From: Oryzomicrobium terrae | GTDB taxonomy: Bacteria; Pseudomonadota; Gammaproteobacteria; Burkholderiales; Rhodocyclaceae | DNA: 64,000 bases | Direction: 5' to 3' | Assembly (NCBI RefSeq): GCF_008274805.1 | Contig: NZ_CP022579.1 | Coordinates: 2,542,001-2,606,000, forward strand | In this document: piece after piece, positions 47,255 to 57,892 of the stretch | How the letters are laid out: the number at the start of each line of letters is the position of its first letter | How positions within the stretch are numbered: the stretch's first letter is position 1 | Position numbers and translations under genes: made by a program | Notes under the pieces: generated by a model | What the model was told of the DNA's origin: nothing | Seen by the model: only the letters and a program-made list of their open reading frames with translations | Databases searched by the model: none

Positions 47255-50200
47255 TTGTCGTCCTTGCTGTCGTGACTTTCGCCGGAAGCGGCACTGCCGG
47301 CCGCCGGCGTCGCCGGTTGCGTATCGCCGGCGGCCGGCGCGACGCTGCGGCTTCCTTCTTTTTCGACCTTGGGATCTGTCCAGGTTCCGGTGACCCGGTA
47401 ATCGAAGGAAAAAACTTTTTCGATCGGATTCTGCAGCACCTTCTGGGCCAGGTAGGCGGCAGCGCCGATCACCGGATGGACCACTGCCACACCGAGGGCC
47501 ACCGCGTTGGTCAGGGAGGGCTGCACCGATACCTTGAGGTTCTGGGTCTCCTTGTCCAGATCCACCTCGCCGCCCAGCTTGATGCGCGCCGCCGGACCGT
47601 CGATAAGCAGATCCTGGGTGCGGGCCCGGCCCCGCTCCAGAGTGACGTCACCGCTGATGCTCTCAAAGGCGAAGCCGTCGGAAAAGATGTCGCGGAAGTC
47701 CAGGGTGATGCGCCGCGGCAGGGCCTGTAACGAGAGCAGGCCGAGCAGCTTGCCGGCCCCCGGCTCGATCTTGGCGAACTGGCCCTTTTCCGCCTCCACG
47801 TGCAGCTGGCCGGACAAGCTGGCTACGTCCAGGTCGGCGGGACTGCCCACCCAGGAGAGGCGCCCGGTGAGTTTGCCCTGGCCGCGCCGCACCGCATCCG
47901 GCTGGTTGAGGCGGGCGAGGAACTTGCCCAGGTCCGAGGCTTCGACGGTCACGTCCAGGCGGGTTTCGCCCCGGTCGTTGCCCACCGGCGGCCGCCAGCG
48001 GCCGTTGGCGGCCAACTGGCCGTCCGGACTGGTCAGGGAGAGCTTGTCGATGCGCCAGGGCGTTCCCGGTGCGGCGCTGCGCGCCTCGTTCGCCGCGCGC
48101 AGGTCGAGGCGGCCGAGGCGGCGGCCTTCGTAGGTAAAGCTGTCCGCGCTGATGTCCAGGGCCGGCAGACGGGTCAGGGTGTCATCCTCGCCGGACAGGG
48201 CGCTCTTGACCTCGGACTCGGGCAGATTGATCTGCTTGAAGCGCCCCACCAGGCGGCCATTGGGCAGGCTGGCGCTGGCGGCTTCCCAGGACAGTTGACC
48301 CTCGACCTCCCGGGAAACCAGCTGGGCGGTCAGGGCAGCCGGACCGTCGCCACGACCGCTCACTCCGGCCGGCTGGGGCTGGGCACGCAGGGTCACGTCG
48401 TGGAAATGGCGGCCGGACAGGATCAGGTCCGGAGTGCGCAGGTTAACCACCGTCGGCAGCAGCGGGGCCGAGGCGCCGTCCCCCCCCGCCGCCGTGCTCT
48501 CCCCTTCCCCGGCCAGGCGGCGCCACTGGGCGACGTCGAGGCGGGGCACGGCAATCGACAGGGCCAGCCCCCGGGCCGGCAGGGTTGTCGCCGCTCCGTC
48601 GCCGATAGCCACCACGCCCCGCTCCAGGCTGCCGGCGCTGTCGCCGCTGCCGGGGCGCTGCTGCAGCACCACGTTGGCGACACGCCCCACCTGGATCTTC
48701 ATCTGATCGAGCTGGGGCGGGCCGGGCAGCCGGCTGCGCTCCACGTGCAGGGGCAAGGCATCGGCGGCGGATTTGTTGAGGGGCGCCGGCAGGCTCGACG
48801 AAATGCCCTTCAGATCACTGTCCACCACTACCTCGACGTTGCGCTTTTTCACCCGCACCTCGCCCCGGTAGGCGGTCTGGCCGGAGAGGGCGTCGAAGAA
48901 GGGGCCGGACAGCACGTCCTGCCAGGCACGGCGGGCCTCGGCAGCAGTCACCGTGCCACGGAAGCCGACCCGCAGCCGGTCGGCGTCGGTACGGGCATCC
49001 ACGGTCACCGGGCCGCCCATGAACTGGCCGGTGATGGCGCGGATGGACAAGCCCTGGTCGGTAAAGCCGAGCTTGCCGTTGACCTTGGTCAGGACGGGCA
49101 GCCCCGGCACCACATTGAGCTGGTTATCGTGGAACTCGTACTGGCCGGCCACGGTGGTGCTGTTCACCTTGCGCAGCGGCATGTGGATGTCGAGGTTGAG
49201 GCTGCCGTTGCCTTGGGCGCGCATGTCCTCGGTAAAGCGGTCGATACGGGCGCCCACCGGGCTCTTGTCCACGAATTCCAGGAAGGCGCTGGTGGGGCCC
49301 TCGGCCCGGCCCTTGATGGTGAGCAGCTCCTCCATCGCTTCCAGGTCGGGAATCACCGCCTCCACCTGGGGCAGGCGCGCCGCCAGGATGCGGCCATCCT
49401 TGGCGCGGATGGTCATGCGCTCGCCCTCGAAACGCAGGCTGCCATCGATGCCGTCGATGGCCGGCCAGCCGTCGGCGTACTCCAGGCGCGCCTGGTGGAT
49501 ATCGCCGGTGACAAGGAACTGGCCGCCGGCATTGCCACGGAAGGGGAAACGGTCCAAGTCGCCCTTCAGCACCAGCCTGCCGTTGCTGGCGTTGCCGGCG
49601 GTAATCGCCTTGCGCAACCAGGCCCGGGCATCGACCCCGACCACGCTGGGCAGATAGCGCCACACCGCGTCGCCCCGGGCCCGGGTCAATTCGGCAGTGA
49701 GATCGATGGTCCCGGCGCCCTGGCCCGGGTAGCGATAGGTGCCCTTGGCGCTGCCGGCGGCATCGGCGTTGGCAAAGGCAACCTTTTCCAGGGTCACGCC
49801 GAGCTGGGCGGGAGCGCCGGCACGGCGCTCGACCTTCCAGCTGACCGCGGCATTGAGTTGATCGAAACCCAGATCGGGCTCGGGAAAGACCCGGGGCAGC
49901 AAGACGTGGGCGCCACGGGAATCGAGGGCCAGGCGGCCGCTGTCCTGACGCCCCTCGATCAGGCCGGACAGGCCGCTGGCCCCCGGAATGGCGCCGAGGG
50001 GTTCGAGCCCGAGTTGATCGAAACGGACCCGGTAGGTGTAGTCGGCCGGCGCCTCGCCGTGGCGATCAAGGCGTACCTGGGCATCGCGCAGGCGCCCCCG
50101 CGGACGGGCTTCGGCGAGTACCGCCAGGGCCTGATCGGGCAGGGGTAGGCGCCGCGCCAGGCGCGCCAGGCCGTCCAGTTCGAGCTGGTTGGCACTGGCC

Positions 50201-51405
50201 TCAAGGTAGGTGCGCTGGTCGTCGAAGCGCCAGGTCAGGGAGAAGTCGGTGGGGGGAATCACCACCCGGGCACTGCCTTCGGCCTTCTTGCCGGCAGCGT
50301 CCCCGTCGGGCGCCTCCCCCGCCAGGGTCAGGCCCTGGGTGCGCAATTCCTGCAACCCCTGGCTGCCGGGCAGGCGGCGGTAGCTGACCCGGCCGGCCAG
50401 GGCATCCACATCCAGGGGCGGCAGGCGGGAACTGACACGCAGGTTCACCTCGTCCAGGCGCAGGTCGGCGGTAGTGGCCGCCACCTCGCCCCGGTCGAAG
50501 TCGAGCCACAAGCGCACCCCGCCCCGCCCCCGGTGCAACTCCAGGGGCAGGTCGAGCCACAGGTTCCAGGCCGCCAGGTCGGTGTCGGCCAGGTTGGCGT
50601 AGAGAGTGCCCTTCCAGGTTTCCGGCCGGGTCAGGTCCCGGGTCGCCAGGTCACCGCGCACTTCAAGACGGCTGGCCACGCCGGCCGGCGGATCGGCGCG
50701 CAGGCCGAAGCGGTGCCGGCCAAAGGCCGACAGGCTGTTCTGCAGGCGCAGATCCACCCCGGACAGGGCCAGCACCGGGGCGTTGCGCAGCCGGTCCTCC
50801 CAGACCAGGCGGGCCTGGCGGATTTCGATCAGATCCTGGGACAGCACCCAGTCGCTGGCCCCGCCTTCCTGGCTGTCGGCGGCGATGGGCATGCCGGCCA
50901 CCAGCAGTTGGCCCGCCTCGTCACGCTGGATGTGCAGTTCGGGGGTGTCGATGAGCAAGCGGTGCAGATGTACCGACAGCAGGGGCAGCGAGCGCCAGGC
51001 CAGCACCGCCTCGACCCGGGGCAGGGTCAACACCGGCTGGCCGGCGGCATCCGCCAGGGTCAGGTCGGTCACCGTCAGCCCGGGGCGCAACCGTTCCCAG
51101 CGGGCTTCGACCTTGCCCAGGGTGACCGGTCGCTTCAGGGTGCGCGACAGGGTCTCCTCGATCTGCGGGCGGAACTGCTCCACCCGGGGCAAGGCGTAGT
51201 AGCGCAGAAACAGGACCACCGCCGAAAAGGCCAGGATCAGGGCCACCGCCACCCAGTACAGGGCCACCAGGGTGCGCCGCACGCCGGGCCGGGACAGCCC
51301 GCGACGCAGCAGCGCCGAGCGCCGGTACAGCAAGGGGCGCAGCGGCACCGCCCCCCGGGAATCGGAGTCGTCGGAGGCGTCGATATCGGGACGGACAGGG
51401 GTCAC
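47251..51405 (-). CDS. yhdP: YhdP/AsmA-like envelope lipid-transport protein
   Basis: 1384 aa. One N-terminal membrane helix about 47-68, then a long periplasmic chain of repeated beta segments (AsmA-like/DUF3971) and a short charged C-terminal tail (DSKDDK). E. coli YhdP, with TamB and YdbH, moves phospholipid across the periplasm to the outer membrane; the large repeating beta structure fits that role. The start is a GTG at 51405. The length is close to E. coli YhdP (1266 aa) but longer. Divergent from glnE. Confidence 0.93.
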   Translation of the reverse strand: MTPVRPDIDASDDSDSRGAVPLRPLLYRRSALLRRGLSRPGVRRTLVALYWVAVALILAFSAVVLFLRYYALPRVEQFRPQIEETLSRTLKRPVTLGKVEARWERLRPGLTVTDLTLADAAGQPVLTLPRVEAVLAWRSLPLLSVHLHRLLIDTPELHIQRDEAGQLLVAGMPIAADSQEGGASDWVLSQDLIEIRQARLVWEDRLRNAPVLALSGVDLRLQNSLSAFGRHRFGLRADPPAGVASRLEVRGDLATRDLTRPETWKGTLYANLADTDLAAWNLWLDLPLELHRGRGGVRLWLDFDRGEVAATTADLRLDEVNLRVSSRLPPLDVDALAGRVSYRRLPGSQGLQELRTQGLTLAGEAPDGDAAGKKAEGSARVVIPPTDFSLTWRFDDQRTYLEASANQLELDGLARLARRLPLPDQALAVLAEARPRGRLRDAQVRLDRHGEAPADYTYRVRFDQLGLEPLGAIPGASGLSGLIEGRQDSGRLALDSRGAHVLLPRVFPEPDLGFDQLNAAVSWKVERRAGAPAQLGVTLEKVAFANADAAGSAKGTYRYPGQGAGTIDLTAELTRARGDAVWRYLPSVVGVDARAWLRKAITAGNASNGRLVLKGDLDRFPFRGNAGGQFLVTGDIHQARLEYADGWPAIDGIDGSLRFEGERMTIRAKDGRILAARLPQVEAVIPDLEAMEELLTIKGRAEGPTSAFLEFVDKSPVGARIDRFTEDMRAQGNGSLNLDIHMPLRKVNSTTVAGQYEFHDNQLNVVPGLPVLTKVNGKLGFTDQGLSIRAITGQFMGGPVTVDARTDADRLRVGFRGTVTAAEARRAWQDVLSGPFFDALSGQTAYRGEVRVKKRNVEVVVDSDLKGISSSLPAPLNKSAADALPLHVERSRLPGPPQLDQMKIQVGRVANVVLQQRPGSGDSAGSLERGVVAIGDGAATTLPARGLALSIAVPRLDVAQWRRLAGEGESTAAGGDGASAPLLPTVVNLRTPDLILSGRHFHDVTLRAQPQPAGVSGRGDGPAALTAQLVSREVEGQLSWEAASASLPNGRLVGRFKQINLPESEVKSALSGEDDTLTRLPALDISADSFTYEGRRLGRLDLRAANEARSAAPGTPWRIDKLSLTSPDGQLAANGRWRPPVGNDRGETRLDVTVEASDLGKFLARLNQPDAVRRGQGKLTGRLSWVGSPADLDVASLSGQLHVEAEKGQFAKIEPGAGKLLGLLSLQALPRRITLDFRDIFSDGFAFESISGDVTLERGRARTQDLLIDGPAARIKLGGEVDLDKETQNLKVSVQPSLTNAVALGVAVVHPVIGAAAYLAQKVLQNPIEKVFSFDYRVTGTWTDPKVEKEGSRSVAPAAGDTQPATPAAGSAASGESHDSKDDK

Positions 51406-51565
51406 GGCAGGCTGGGCAAAAAGGCGCGAGGCAGAGGCAACAGGCGAACGGGGAAGGGAAAGGGCGGGAGCAAGGCCTTGGTCGTCCCGGGCCGGGGCGC
51501 TAGGATGCGGCTTTGCCCCGGCAAATCGCGGCCGGGAGCCGCTCCAAACAAGCCGAACATTTTAC

Positions 51566-54358
51566 ATGAACCCCACCGCCGCCCCCGCCCTTCCTACCGC
51601 CGCTCCTCTCCCCGCACCGACCACCTGGACCGAGGCCCGGGCCTTCACCGCGGCCCACAGCCGCTTTTTTGAACGCCTGCTCAGCGCCCGTCCCGGGCTC
51701 GAACAGCGCCTCGCCGAAACCTGGCAGGCGCCCCTCTCCCACGCTGCCCTGGCCGAGTGGCTGGCACCGCGCTTGGCCGAGATCGGCGACGACGAGGCGC
51801 TCAAGCGCACGCTGCGTGAACTGCGCGCCTACACCATGGCCCACCTGGCGGTGCGCGACCTGACCGGCCTCGCTCCCCTGGCCGAGGTGGTGGAAACCAT
51901 GACGTCCCTGGCCGAAGTAACGGTCAACACCGCCCTGGCCATTCTTCACGCCCAGCTGGCCGCCCAGCACGGCGAACCCCGCGGCACCGACGGCCAGGCC
52001 CTGACCCTGGCGGTGGTGGGCATGGGCAAGCTGGGGGGACGGGAGCTCAACGTCTCGTCGGACATCGACCTGATCTTCGTCTATCCGGAGGAAGGCCAGA
52101 CCGACAAGGGCCTCGACAACTACGACTTCTTCTCGCGCCTGGGCAAGCGGCTGATCAAGGCCATCGACGACGTCACCGGTGACGGCCGGGTGTTCCGCGT
52201 GGACATGCGCCTGCGCCCCAACGGCGACTCCGGCCCCCTGGTGTGCTCCCTGGATTCCCTGGAAAACTACTTCATCACCCAGGGCCGGGAGTGGGAGCGC
52301 TACGCCTGGATCAAGGGCCGGGTGATGAACGACCAGGGCCAAACCTGTCACGCCCATGCCCTGGCCCAGGTGGTGCGCCCCTTCGTCTTCCGCAAGTACC
52401 TGGACTTTGGCGCCATCAACGCCATGCGCGACCTGCACGCCCAGATCCGCCGCGAGGTGGCGCGCAAGGACATGGCCGACCACGTCAAGCTCGGCCCCGG
52501 CGGCATCCGCGAGATCGAGTTCATCGCCCAGGTGTTCCAGCTGATCCGCGGCGGTCGCGACCCCCAATTGCAGGTCAAGCCGACCCTGGAGGTGCTGGCC
52601 CGCCTGGTCGAACGCAACTTCCTCAGCCCCGACGCGGTGGCCGAGCTGACCCGGGCCTACGACTTCCTGCGCCGGGTCGAGCACCGCCTGCAATGGTTCG
52701 AGGACGCCCAGACCCACCGCCTGCCCGGCGTCGACAGCGGCGGCGGCCAGGACCGGGCCCGGCTCGCCGCCTCCATGGGCTTTGCCGGCTGGGACGACTT
52801 CCTCGCCGTGCTCGACGATCACCGCCAGCGGGTCTCGCGCCACTTCGAGGCGGTGTTCGCCGATCCGGAAGGCAAGCGCCCCGAATGCGAGGGCTCGACC
52901 CCGCTGTGGCAAGGCGGTCTGGACGACGACGTGGCGGCGGCCAAGCTCACCGCCCTGGGCTACCGGCGCCCGGCCGACACCCTGTCCCTGATCCAGCGCT
53001 TCCGCGCCGGCAGCCGCTACCAGCAATTGCCCAGCCAGAACCGGGAGCGCCTCGACGCCCTGGCCCCGGGCCTGATCGACGCGGCGGCGGCCGCCAGCCA
53101 GGTCACCGGCGCCGAGGCCGACGAGACCCTGGCCCGCTGCCTGGCCTTTCTCGAAACCATCGGCCGGCGCGGCGCCTACCTGGCCCTGCTGCAGCAGTAC
53201 CCGCTGGCACGGCAGAAGGTGGCCGAACTGATCGGCGCTTCCCACTGGGCGGCGGACTACCTGAACCACCACCCGATCCTCCTCGACGTGCTGCTCGACC
53301 CGCGCCTGACCGAGGTGCGCGAGGACTGGCAGGCCGACTGGACCGCCTTCCGCGCCGAACTGGCACGCCACCTGGCCGACACCGCCGGCGACGCCGAGCG
53401 GCAGATGGACCTGCTGCGCGAGGCCCACCACGCCCAGGTGTTCCGCCTGCTCGCCCAGGACCTGGCCGGCCTGCTCACGGTGGAGCGGCTCTCCGACAAC
53501 CTCTCGCAACTGGCCGACATCCTGGTCCAGGCGGTGCTGGAACTGTGCTGGGGCTTTTTGCGCCAGCGCCACCGGGACAAACCGGCCTTCGCCGTGATCG
53601 GCTACGGCAAGCTCGGCGGCAAGGAACTGGGCTACGCCTCGGACCTGGACATCGTTTTCCTCTACGACGACCCGGCCCAGGAAGCCGAGGAGATCTACGC
53701 CCGACTCGCCCAGCGCATCAACACCTGGCTGTCGTCCCGCACCCCGGCCGGCATCCTGTTCGAGACCGACCTGCGCCTGCGCCCCAACGGCGATTCCGGG
53801 CTGATCGTCACCTCCAAGGAAGCCTTCCTTGAGTACCAGCTCAAGCACGCCTGGGTGTGGGAGCACCAGGCCCTCACCCGGGCCCGCTTCGTCGCCGGCG
53901 ACCCGGCCTTGGGCGAGGCCTTCGAGGCCATCCGCGTCGAGGTGCTGCGCCAACCCCGGGACCTCGCCTCCCTGCGCGACGAGGTGGTGGCAATGCGCCA
54001 GAAGATGCGCGACAACCTGGCCACCGGTACCGACACCGAGTTCGACATCAAGCACGACGCCGGCGGCATCGTGGACGTGGAGTTCATCGTCCAGTACCTG
54101 ATCCTCGGCTACGCCCACGCCCACGCCGAACTGACCGGCAACCTGGGCAACATCGCCCTGCTCAAGATCGCCGCCGACCTGGGCCTGATCCCCGCCCCCC
54201 TGGCCGAGGGCGCCCGCCGCGCCTACCGGGAATACCGCCGCCTGCAACATGCCAAGCGCCTCAACAACGCCCCCAAGGCCCGTATTGCCAAAACCTCCGT
54301 GGCCGAGCACATTGCCGCGGTCAACGCCCTGTGGCAGCACGTTTTCACCGCCGGCTGA
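51566..54358 (+). CDS. glnE: glutamine synthetase adenylyltransferase/deadenylylase
   Basis: 930 aa (E. coli 946) bifunctional enzyme that adenylylates and deadenylylates glutamine synthetase in response to nitrogen status through PII. The two nucleotidyltransferase domains have matching cores: VVGMGKLGGRELNVSSDIDL (about 150-168) for deadenylylation and VIGYGKLGGKELGYASDLDI (about 676-695) for adenylylation. VDMRLRPNGDSG and FETDLRLRPNGDSG follow. The ATG at 51566 (MNPTAAPA) is the start; an open extension upstream has no similarity. Confidence 0.96.
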   Translation: MNPTAAPALPTAAPLPAPTTWTEARAFTAAHSRFFERLLSARPGLEQRLAETWQAPLSHAALAEWLAPRLAEIGDDEALKRTLRELRAYTMAHLAVRDLTGLAPLAEVVETMTSLAEVTVNTALAILHAQLAAQHGEPRGTDGQALTLAVVGMGKLGGRELNVSSDIDLIFVYPEEGQTDKGLDNYDFFSRLGKRLIKAIDDVTGDGRVFRVDMRLRPNGDSGPLVCSLDSLENYFITQGREWERYAWIKGRVMNDQGQTCHAHALAQVVRPFVFRKYLDFGAINAMRDLHAQIRREVARKDMADHVKLGPGGIREIEFIAQVFQLIRGGRDPQLQVKPTLEVLARLVERNFLSPDAVAELTRAYDFLRRVEHRLQWFEDAQTHRLPGVDSGGGQDRARLAASMGFAGWDDFLAVLDDHRQRVSRHFEAVFADPEGKRPECEGSTPLWQGGLDDDVAAAKLTALGYRRPADTLSLIQRFRAGSRYQQLPSQNRERLDALAPGLIDAAAAASQVTGAEADETLARCLAFLETIGRRGAYLALLQQYPLARQKVAELIGASHWAADYLNHHPILLDVLLDPRLTEVREDWQADWTAFRAELARHLADTAGDAERQMDLLREAHHAQVFRLLAQDLAGLLTVERLSDNLSQLADILVQAVLELCWGFLRQRHRDKPAFAVIGYGKLGGKELGYASDLDIVFLYDDPAQEAEEIYARLAQRINTWLSSRTPAGILFETDLRLRPNGDSGLIVTSKEAFLEYQLKHAWVWEHQALTRARFVAGDPALGEAFEAIRVEVLRQPRDLASLRDEVVAMRQKMRDNLATGTDTEFDIKHDAGGIVDVEFIVQYLILGYAHAHAELTGNLGNIALLKIAADLGLIPAPLAEGARRAYREYRRLQHAKRLNNAPKARIAKTSVAEHIAAVNALWQHVFTAG

Positions 54359-54415
54359 ACCGATGCCTGCAACCTGCGTCTTAATGGAACCGTCATTTTC
54401 CTCACTACAACAACC

Positions 54416-56650
54416 ATGACCACTCCTGCTCACTCCCATACCTGGAAGTTCTTCCGCGCCGGTGGTTTCGACCAGGTCCGCCTCGACACCACTGCCGACC
54501 TACTGCACCTGGAGCAGCTCGACCAGAAGCTGTGGGTCGCCCTCTCCTGCCCGGTCAAGGGTCTGGAATTCGACGAAAAGACCCTGACCCTGATCGACAC
54601 CGACGGCGACGGCCACGTGCGCGCCCCGGAATTGATCGCCGCCCTGCACTGGGCCGGCGCCCACCTCACCGCCACCCACCGGGAACTACTCGCCCGGGGC
54701 GCCGCCCGGCTGCCCCTGGCCGCCATCAGCAGCGAAGGCGACAGCGCCCCCTTGGCCGCCGCCGCCCGGCGCATCCTGGCCGTCCTGGGCAAGGCCGACC
54801 AGGACGACATCGGCCTGGAGGAAACCCAGGGGCACACCCAACTGGTGGCCAGTGCCCCGCTCAACGGCGACGGGGTGGTTACCGCCGCCTCCACCGACGA
54901 TGAGGCCCTCAAGGCCGTGATCGCCGAGGTGATCGGCACGGTCGGCAGCGCAACCGATCTGTCCGGCGAACCCGGCGTTTCCGCGGCCCTGCTCGAACGC
55001 TTCGTCAGCGAGGCCAACGCCTGGCTGGCCTGGCAGGACAGCGCCGCCGCCGACCCGGCGGTGCTCCCGCTGGGCGAGGCCACGGCAACCGCCTGGGACG
55101 CCTACGCTGCAGTGCGCGTCAAGATCGACGACTGGTTCGCCCGGGTCCGCCTGGCTGCCTACGACGACAACGCGGCCACGGCCCTCAACCCGTCCAGCGA
55201 CGACTTCCGCCTGCTCTCCGCCACCGCTCTCTCGGCCAGCGCCGAAGGAGTGGCGGCCCTGCCCTTGGCCAAAGTCGCCCCCCCCAGCAGCGACGAGCCG
55301 GTGCTGGCCCTGAACCACGGCCTCAACCCGGCCTGGAGCGAACGCCTGGCAGCCTTCGTCGCTCAGGTGGTGACGCCCCTGCTGGGTGCGCGCAGCAGCC
55401 TCTCGGCCAGCGACTGGCAGGCCATCCAGGCCAAGCTGGCCCCCTACGCCGCCTGGCGCGCCAACGCGGTCGACACCCCGGTAGCGGCCCTGGGCCGGGA
55501 ACGACTGGTGACCCTGCGCGACAGCGGACAACTCACCCGGCTGGCCGAACTGATCGCCGCCGATGCGGCCCTGGCGCCGGAGTTTGCCGCCTTTGCCGAC
55601 GTGGACCGGCTGGTGCGCTACGTGCGCGACCTGGCCACCCTGGCCCACAACTTCGTCTCCTTCCGCGATTTCTACACCGCCGTCGGCAACGAGCGGGCCG
55701 CCGAGGTGCGCAACGGTAACGGCAATGGCAACGGTACCGGCATCCAGCTCGGCAAGCAGCTGCGCGCCGTATTCCAGGCTGGCACCCTGTTCCTCGACGG
55801 GCGCAGCTGCGACCTGTGCGTCAAGGTGGACAACGCCGACAAGCACGCCACCGGCGCCACCCTGTCGCGCCTCTGCCTGGTCTACTGCGAGTGCGTGCGC
55901 AACGGTGAGAAGATGACCATCGCCGCCGCCTTCACCTCCGGCGATTCGGACCAGCTGATGGTGGGCCGCAACGGCGTCTTCTACGACCGCAAGGGGCGGG
56001 ACTGGGACGCCGTGGTGGTGAAGATCCTCGACCACCCGATCAGCCTGCGCCAGGCCTTCTGGCAGCCCTACCGCAAGGCCGCCAAGGCGGTCAGCGACGC
56101 CGCCCAGAAGTTTGCCGCCACCCGCGCCCAGGCCCGGGAAAGCCAGATGACCGCCGCCGCCGTGGCCAACACCACCAAGACCCTGGAAGGCGGCGCCCCG
56201 CCGGCTCCGCCGCCGCCCCCGGCCTTCGATGCGGCCAAGTTCGCCGGCATCTTCGCCGCCATCGGCCTGGCCATTGGCGCCGTAGGCACGGCGATTGCCA
56301 CGGTGGTCACCGGCTTCCTCGGCCTGCGCTGGTGGCAGATGCCCCTGGCCTTGGGCGGCATCGTCCTGCTCATCTCCGGTCCGGCGGTGCTGCTCGCCTG
56401 GTTCAAGCTGCGCTCCCGCACCCTGGGGCCGATCCTGGACGCCAACGGCTGGGCGGTAAACGCCCGGGCCAAGATCAACATTCCCTTCGGCACCTCCCTC
56501 ACCCAGCTGGCCAAGCTGCCCGAGGGCGCCGAGCGCAGCCTGACCGACCCCTACGCCGAGAAGAAGCGACCCTGGGGCTTCTACCTGTTCCTGCTGATCG
56601 TAGCCGGCGGCCTGCTCTTCTGGGTGGCGCGCAGCCTGAGCGGCAGCTGA
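54416..56650 (+). CDS. EF-hand-like membrane protein of unknown function
   Basis: 744 aa. An EF-hand loop DTDGDGHVRAPEL begins at Asp61, with a second partial loop LNGDGVVTAA near 150. The middle is long and mostly soluble, with a low-complexity NGNGNGNG stretch near 435. Near the C terminus lie a Pro-rich linker and three membrane helices (about 612-640, 645-666, 722-742), so the bulk is a large domain on one side of the membrane. I do not recognise a characterised family. It follows glnE by 57 bp. Confidence 0.8.
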   Translation: MTTPAHSHTWKFFRAGGFDQVRLDTTADLLHLEQLDQKLWVALSCPVKGLEFDEKTLTLIDTDGDGHVRAPELIAALHWAGAHLTATHRELLARGAARLPLAAISSEGDSAPLAAAARRILAVLGKADQDDIGLEETQGHTQLVASAPLNGDGVVTAASTDDEALKAVIAEVIGTVGSATDLSGEPGVSAALLERFVSEANAWLAWQDSAAADPAVLPLGEATATAWDAYAAVRVKIDDWFARVRLAAYDDNAATALNPSSDDFRLLSATALSASAEGVAALPLAKVAPPSSDEPVLALNHGLNPAWSERLAAFVAQVVTPLLGARSSLSASDWQAIQAKLAPYAAWRANAVDTPVAALGRERLVTLRDSGQLTRLAELIAADAALAPEFAAFADVDRLVRYVRDLATLAHNFVSFRDFYTAVGNERAAEVRNGNGNGNGTGIQLGKQLRAVFQAGTLFLDGRSCDLCVKVDNADKHATGATLSRLCLVYCECVRNGEKMTIAAAFTSGDSDQLMVGRNGVFYDRKGRDWDAVVVKILDHPISLRQAFWQPYRKAAKAVSDAAQKFAATRAQARESQMTAAAVANTTKTLEGGAPPAPPPPPAFDAAKFAGIFAAIGLAIGAVGTAIATVVTGFLGLRWWQMPLALGGIVLLISGPAVLLAWFKLRSRTLGPILDANGWAVNARAKINIPFGTSLTQLAKLPEGAERSLTDPYAEKKRPWGFYLFLLIVAGGLLFWVARSLSGS

Positions 56651-56663
56651 TCGGGACCGGCAC

Positions 56664-56706
56664 AAAAACGAAGGCCGCGGGGAATACCCTGCGGCCTCTT
56701 CGTTTT
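56664..56706. terminator. bidirectional terminator between the EF-hand and aminotransferase genes
   Basis: AAAACGAAGGCCGC is complementary to GCGGCCTCTTCGTTTT around a short loop with two unpaired bases. It ends in TTTT in both directions and lies between convergent stops. Confidence 0.7.
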
Positions 56707-56734
56707 GGCGGCAACGCCTGTCGCCGGCGAATGC

Positions 56735-57892
56735 CTACAGCCGGCGCAGCCGCTCTCCGGCGGCGGCCAGGGTCTCTTCCTTCTTGGCGAAGCAGAAGCG
56801 CACCACGCCGTCGTTGCGACCGTTGGCGTAGAAGGCCGACACCGGGATTGCCGCCACCCCGGCTTCCCGGGTCAGCCATTCGGCGAACTGGGCTTCGGGC
56901 AGGTCGGAAATCTTGTCGTAGCGGGCTAGCTGGAAGTAGGTGCCGCGGCAGGGCAGTAGCTCGAAGCGGCTGCCTTCCAGCTGGGCGCGGAAGAAGTCGC
57001 GCTTCTGCGCGTAGAAGTCGGCCAAACCAAGATGGCGGCGGGGCTCTTGCATGTACTCGGCGATGCCGTACTGGGACGGGCCGTGCACGGTGAACACGTT
57101 GAACTGGTGCACCTTGCGGAACTCGGCCATGAGGGCCGCCGGGCCGTAGCAGTAGGCGATCTTCCAGCCGGTGATGTGGTAGGTCTTGCCGAAGCTGGAA
57201 ACGATCAGGGTGCGCGCCGCCAGGGCGTCGTGGCGGGCCAGGCTCTCGTGGCGCACGCCGTCGAAGGTGATGTGCTCGTAGACCTCGTCGGACAGCACCA
57301 CGATGTCGGTGCCGTCCACCAGGGCCGACAGTTCGGCCAGGTCCGCCGGGCCCATCAGGGAGCCGGTGGGGTTGTGGGGCGAATTGACGATGATCATCCG
57401 CGTCTTGGCGCTGATGGCCTGCTTCACCGCCGCCCAGTCGTAGCTGAACTCGGGGAAGGTCAGGGGCACGGCCACGGCCTTGCCGCCCACGGTCTCGATG
57501 GCCGGCACGTAGGAGTCGTACACCGGCTCGAAGACGATCACCTCGTCCCCCGGCCTGACGAAGGCGGCGATGGCGGTAAACAGGGACTGGGTGCCCCCGG
57601 CGGTGACGGTGATCTCGCTGTCCGGATCGTAGGCCCGGCCGTAGAGCGCCTGGACCTTGGCGGCGATGGCCTGGCGCAGTGCCGGCAGGCCAGCCATGGG
57701 CGGATACTGGTTGTGGCCCTCGCGCATGGCCCGATCCACCGCCTCGAACAGGGCCGGCTCGGCCTGGAAGTCGGGAAACCCCTGGGACAGGTTGATGGCC
57801 CCCACGTCCGCAGCCAGCTTGGACATGACGGTGAAGATGGTGGTGCCCACCTGGGGCAGCTTGGAGGCGAAGGAAACCGGTGTGGTGATCAT
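56735..57892 (-). CDS. methionine-type PLP aminotransferase (YbdL-like)
   Basis: 385 aa class I aminotransferase. The PLP lysine is in SSFGKTYHITGWKIAY. NSPHNPTGSL, SDEVYEHITFDG and VRFCFAKKEETL are conserved. INLSQGFPDFQ places it with the YbdL/kynurenine-aminotransferase group that uses methionine or 4-methylthio-2-oxobutyrate, the last step of methionine salvage. Divergent from mtnA, which strengthens that reading. I chose the ATG at 57892 over a 12-residue upstream extension. Confidence 0.88.
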   Translation of the reverse strand: MITTPVSFASKLPQVGTTIFTVMSKLAADVGAINLSQGFPDFQAEPALFEAVDRAMREGHNQYPPMAGLPALRQAIAAKVQALYGRAYDPDSEITVTAGGTQSLFTAIAAFVRPGDEVIVFEPVYDSYVPAIETVGGKAVAVPLTFPEFSYDWAAVKQAISAKTRMIIVNSPHNPTGSLMGPADLAELSALVDGTDIVVLSDEVYEHITFDGVRHESLARHDALAARTLIVSSFGKTYHITGWKIAYCYGPAALMAEFRKVHQFNVFTVHGPSQYGIAEYMQEPRRHLGLADFYAQKRDFFRAQLEGSRFELLPCRGTYFQLARYDKISDLPEAQFAEWLTREAGVAAIPVSAFYANGRNDGVVRFCFAKKEETLAAAGERLRRL

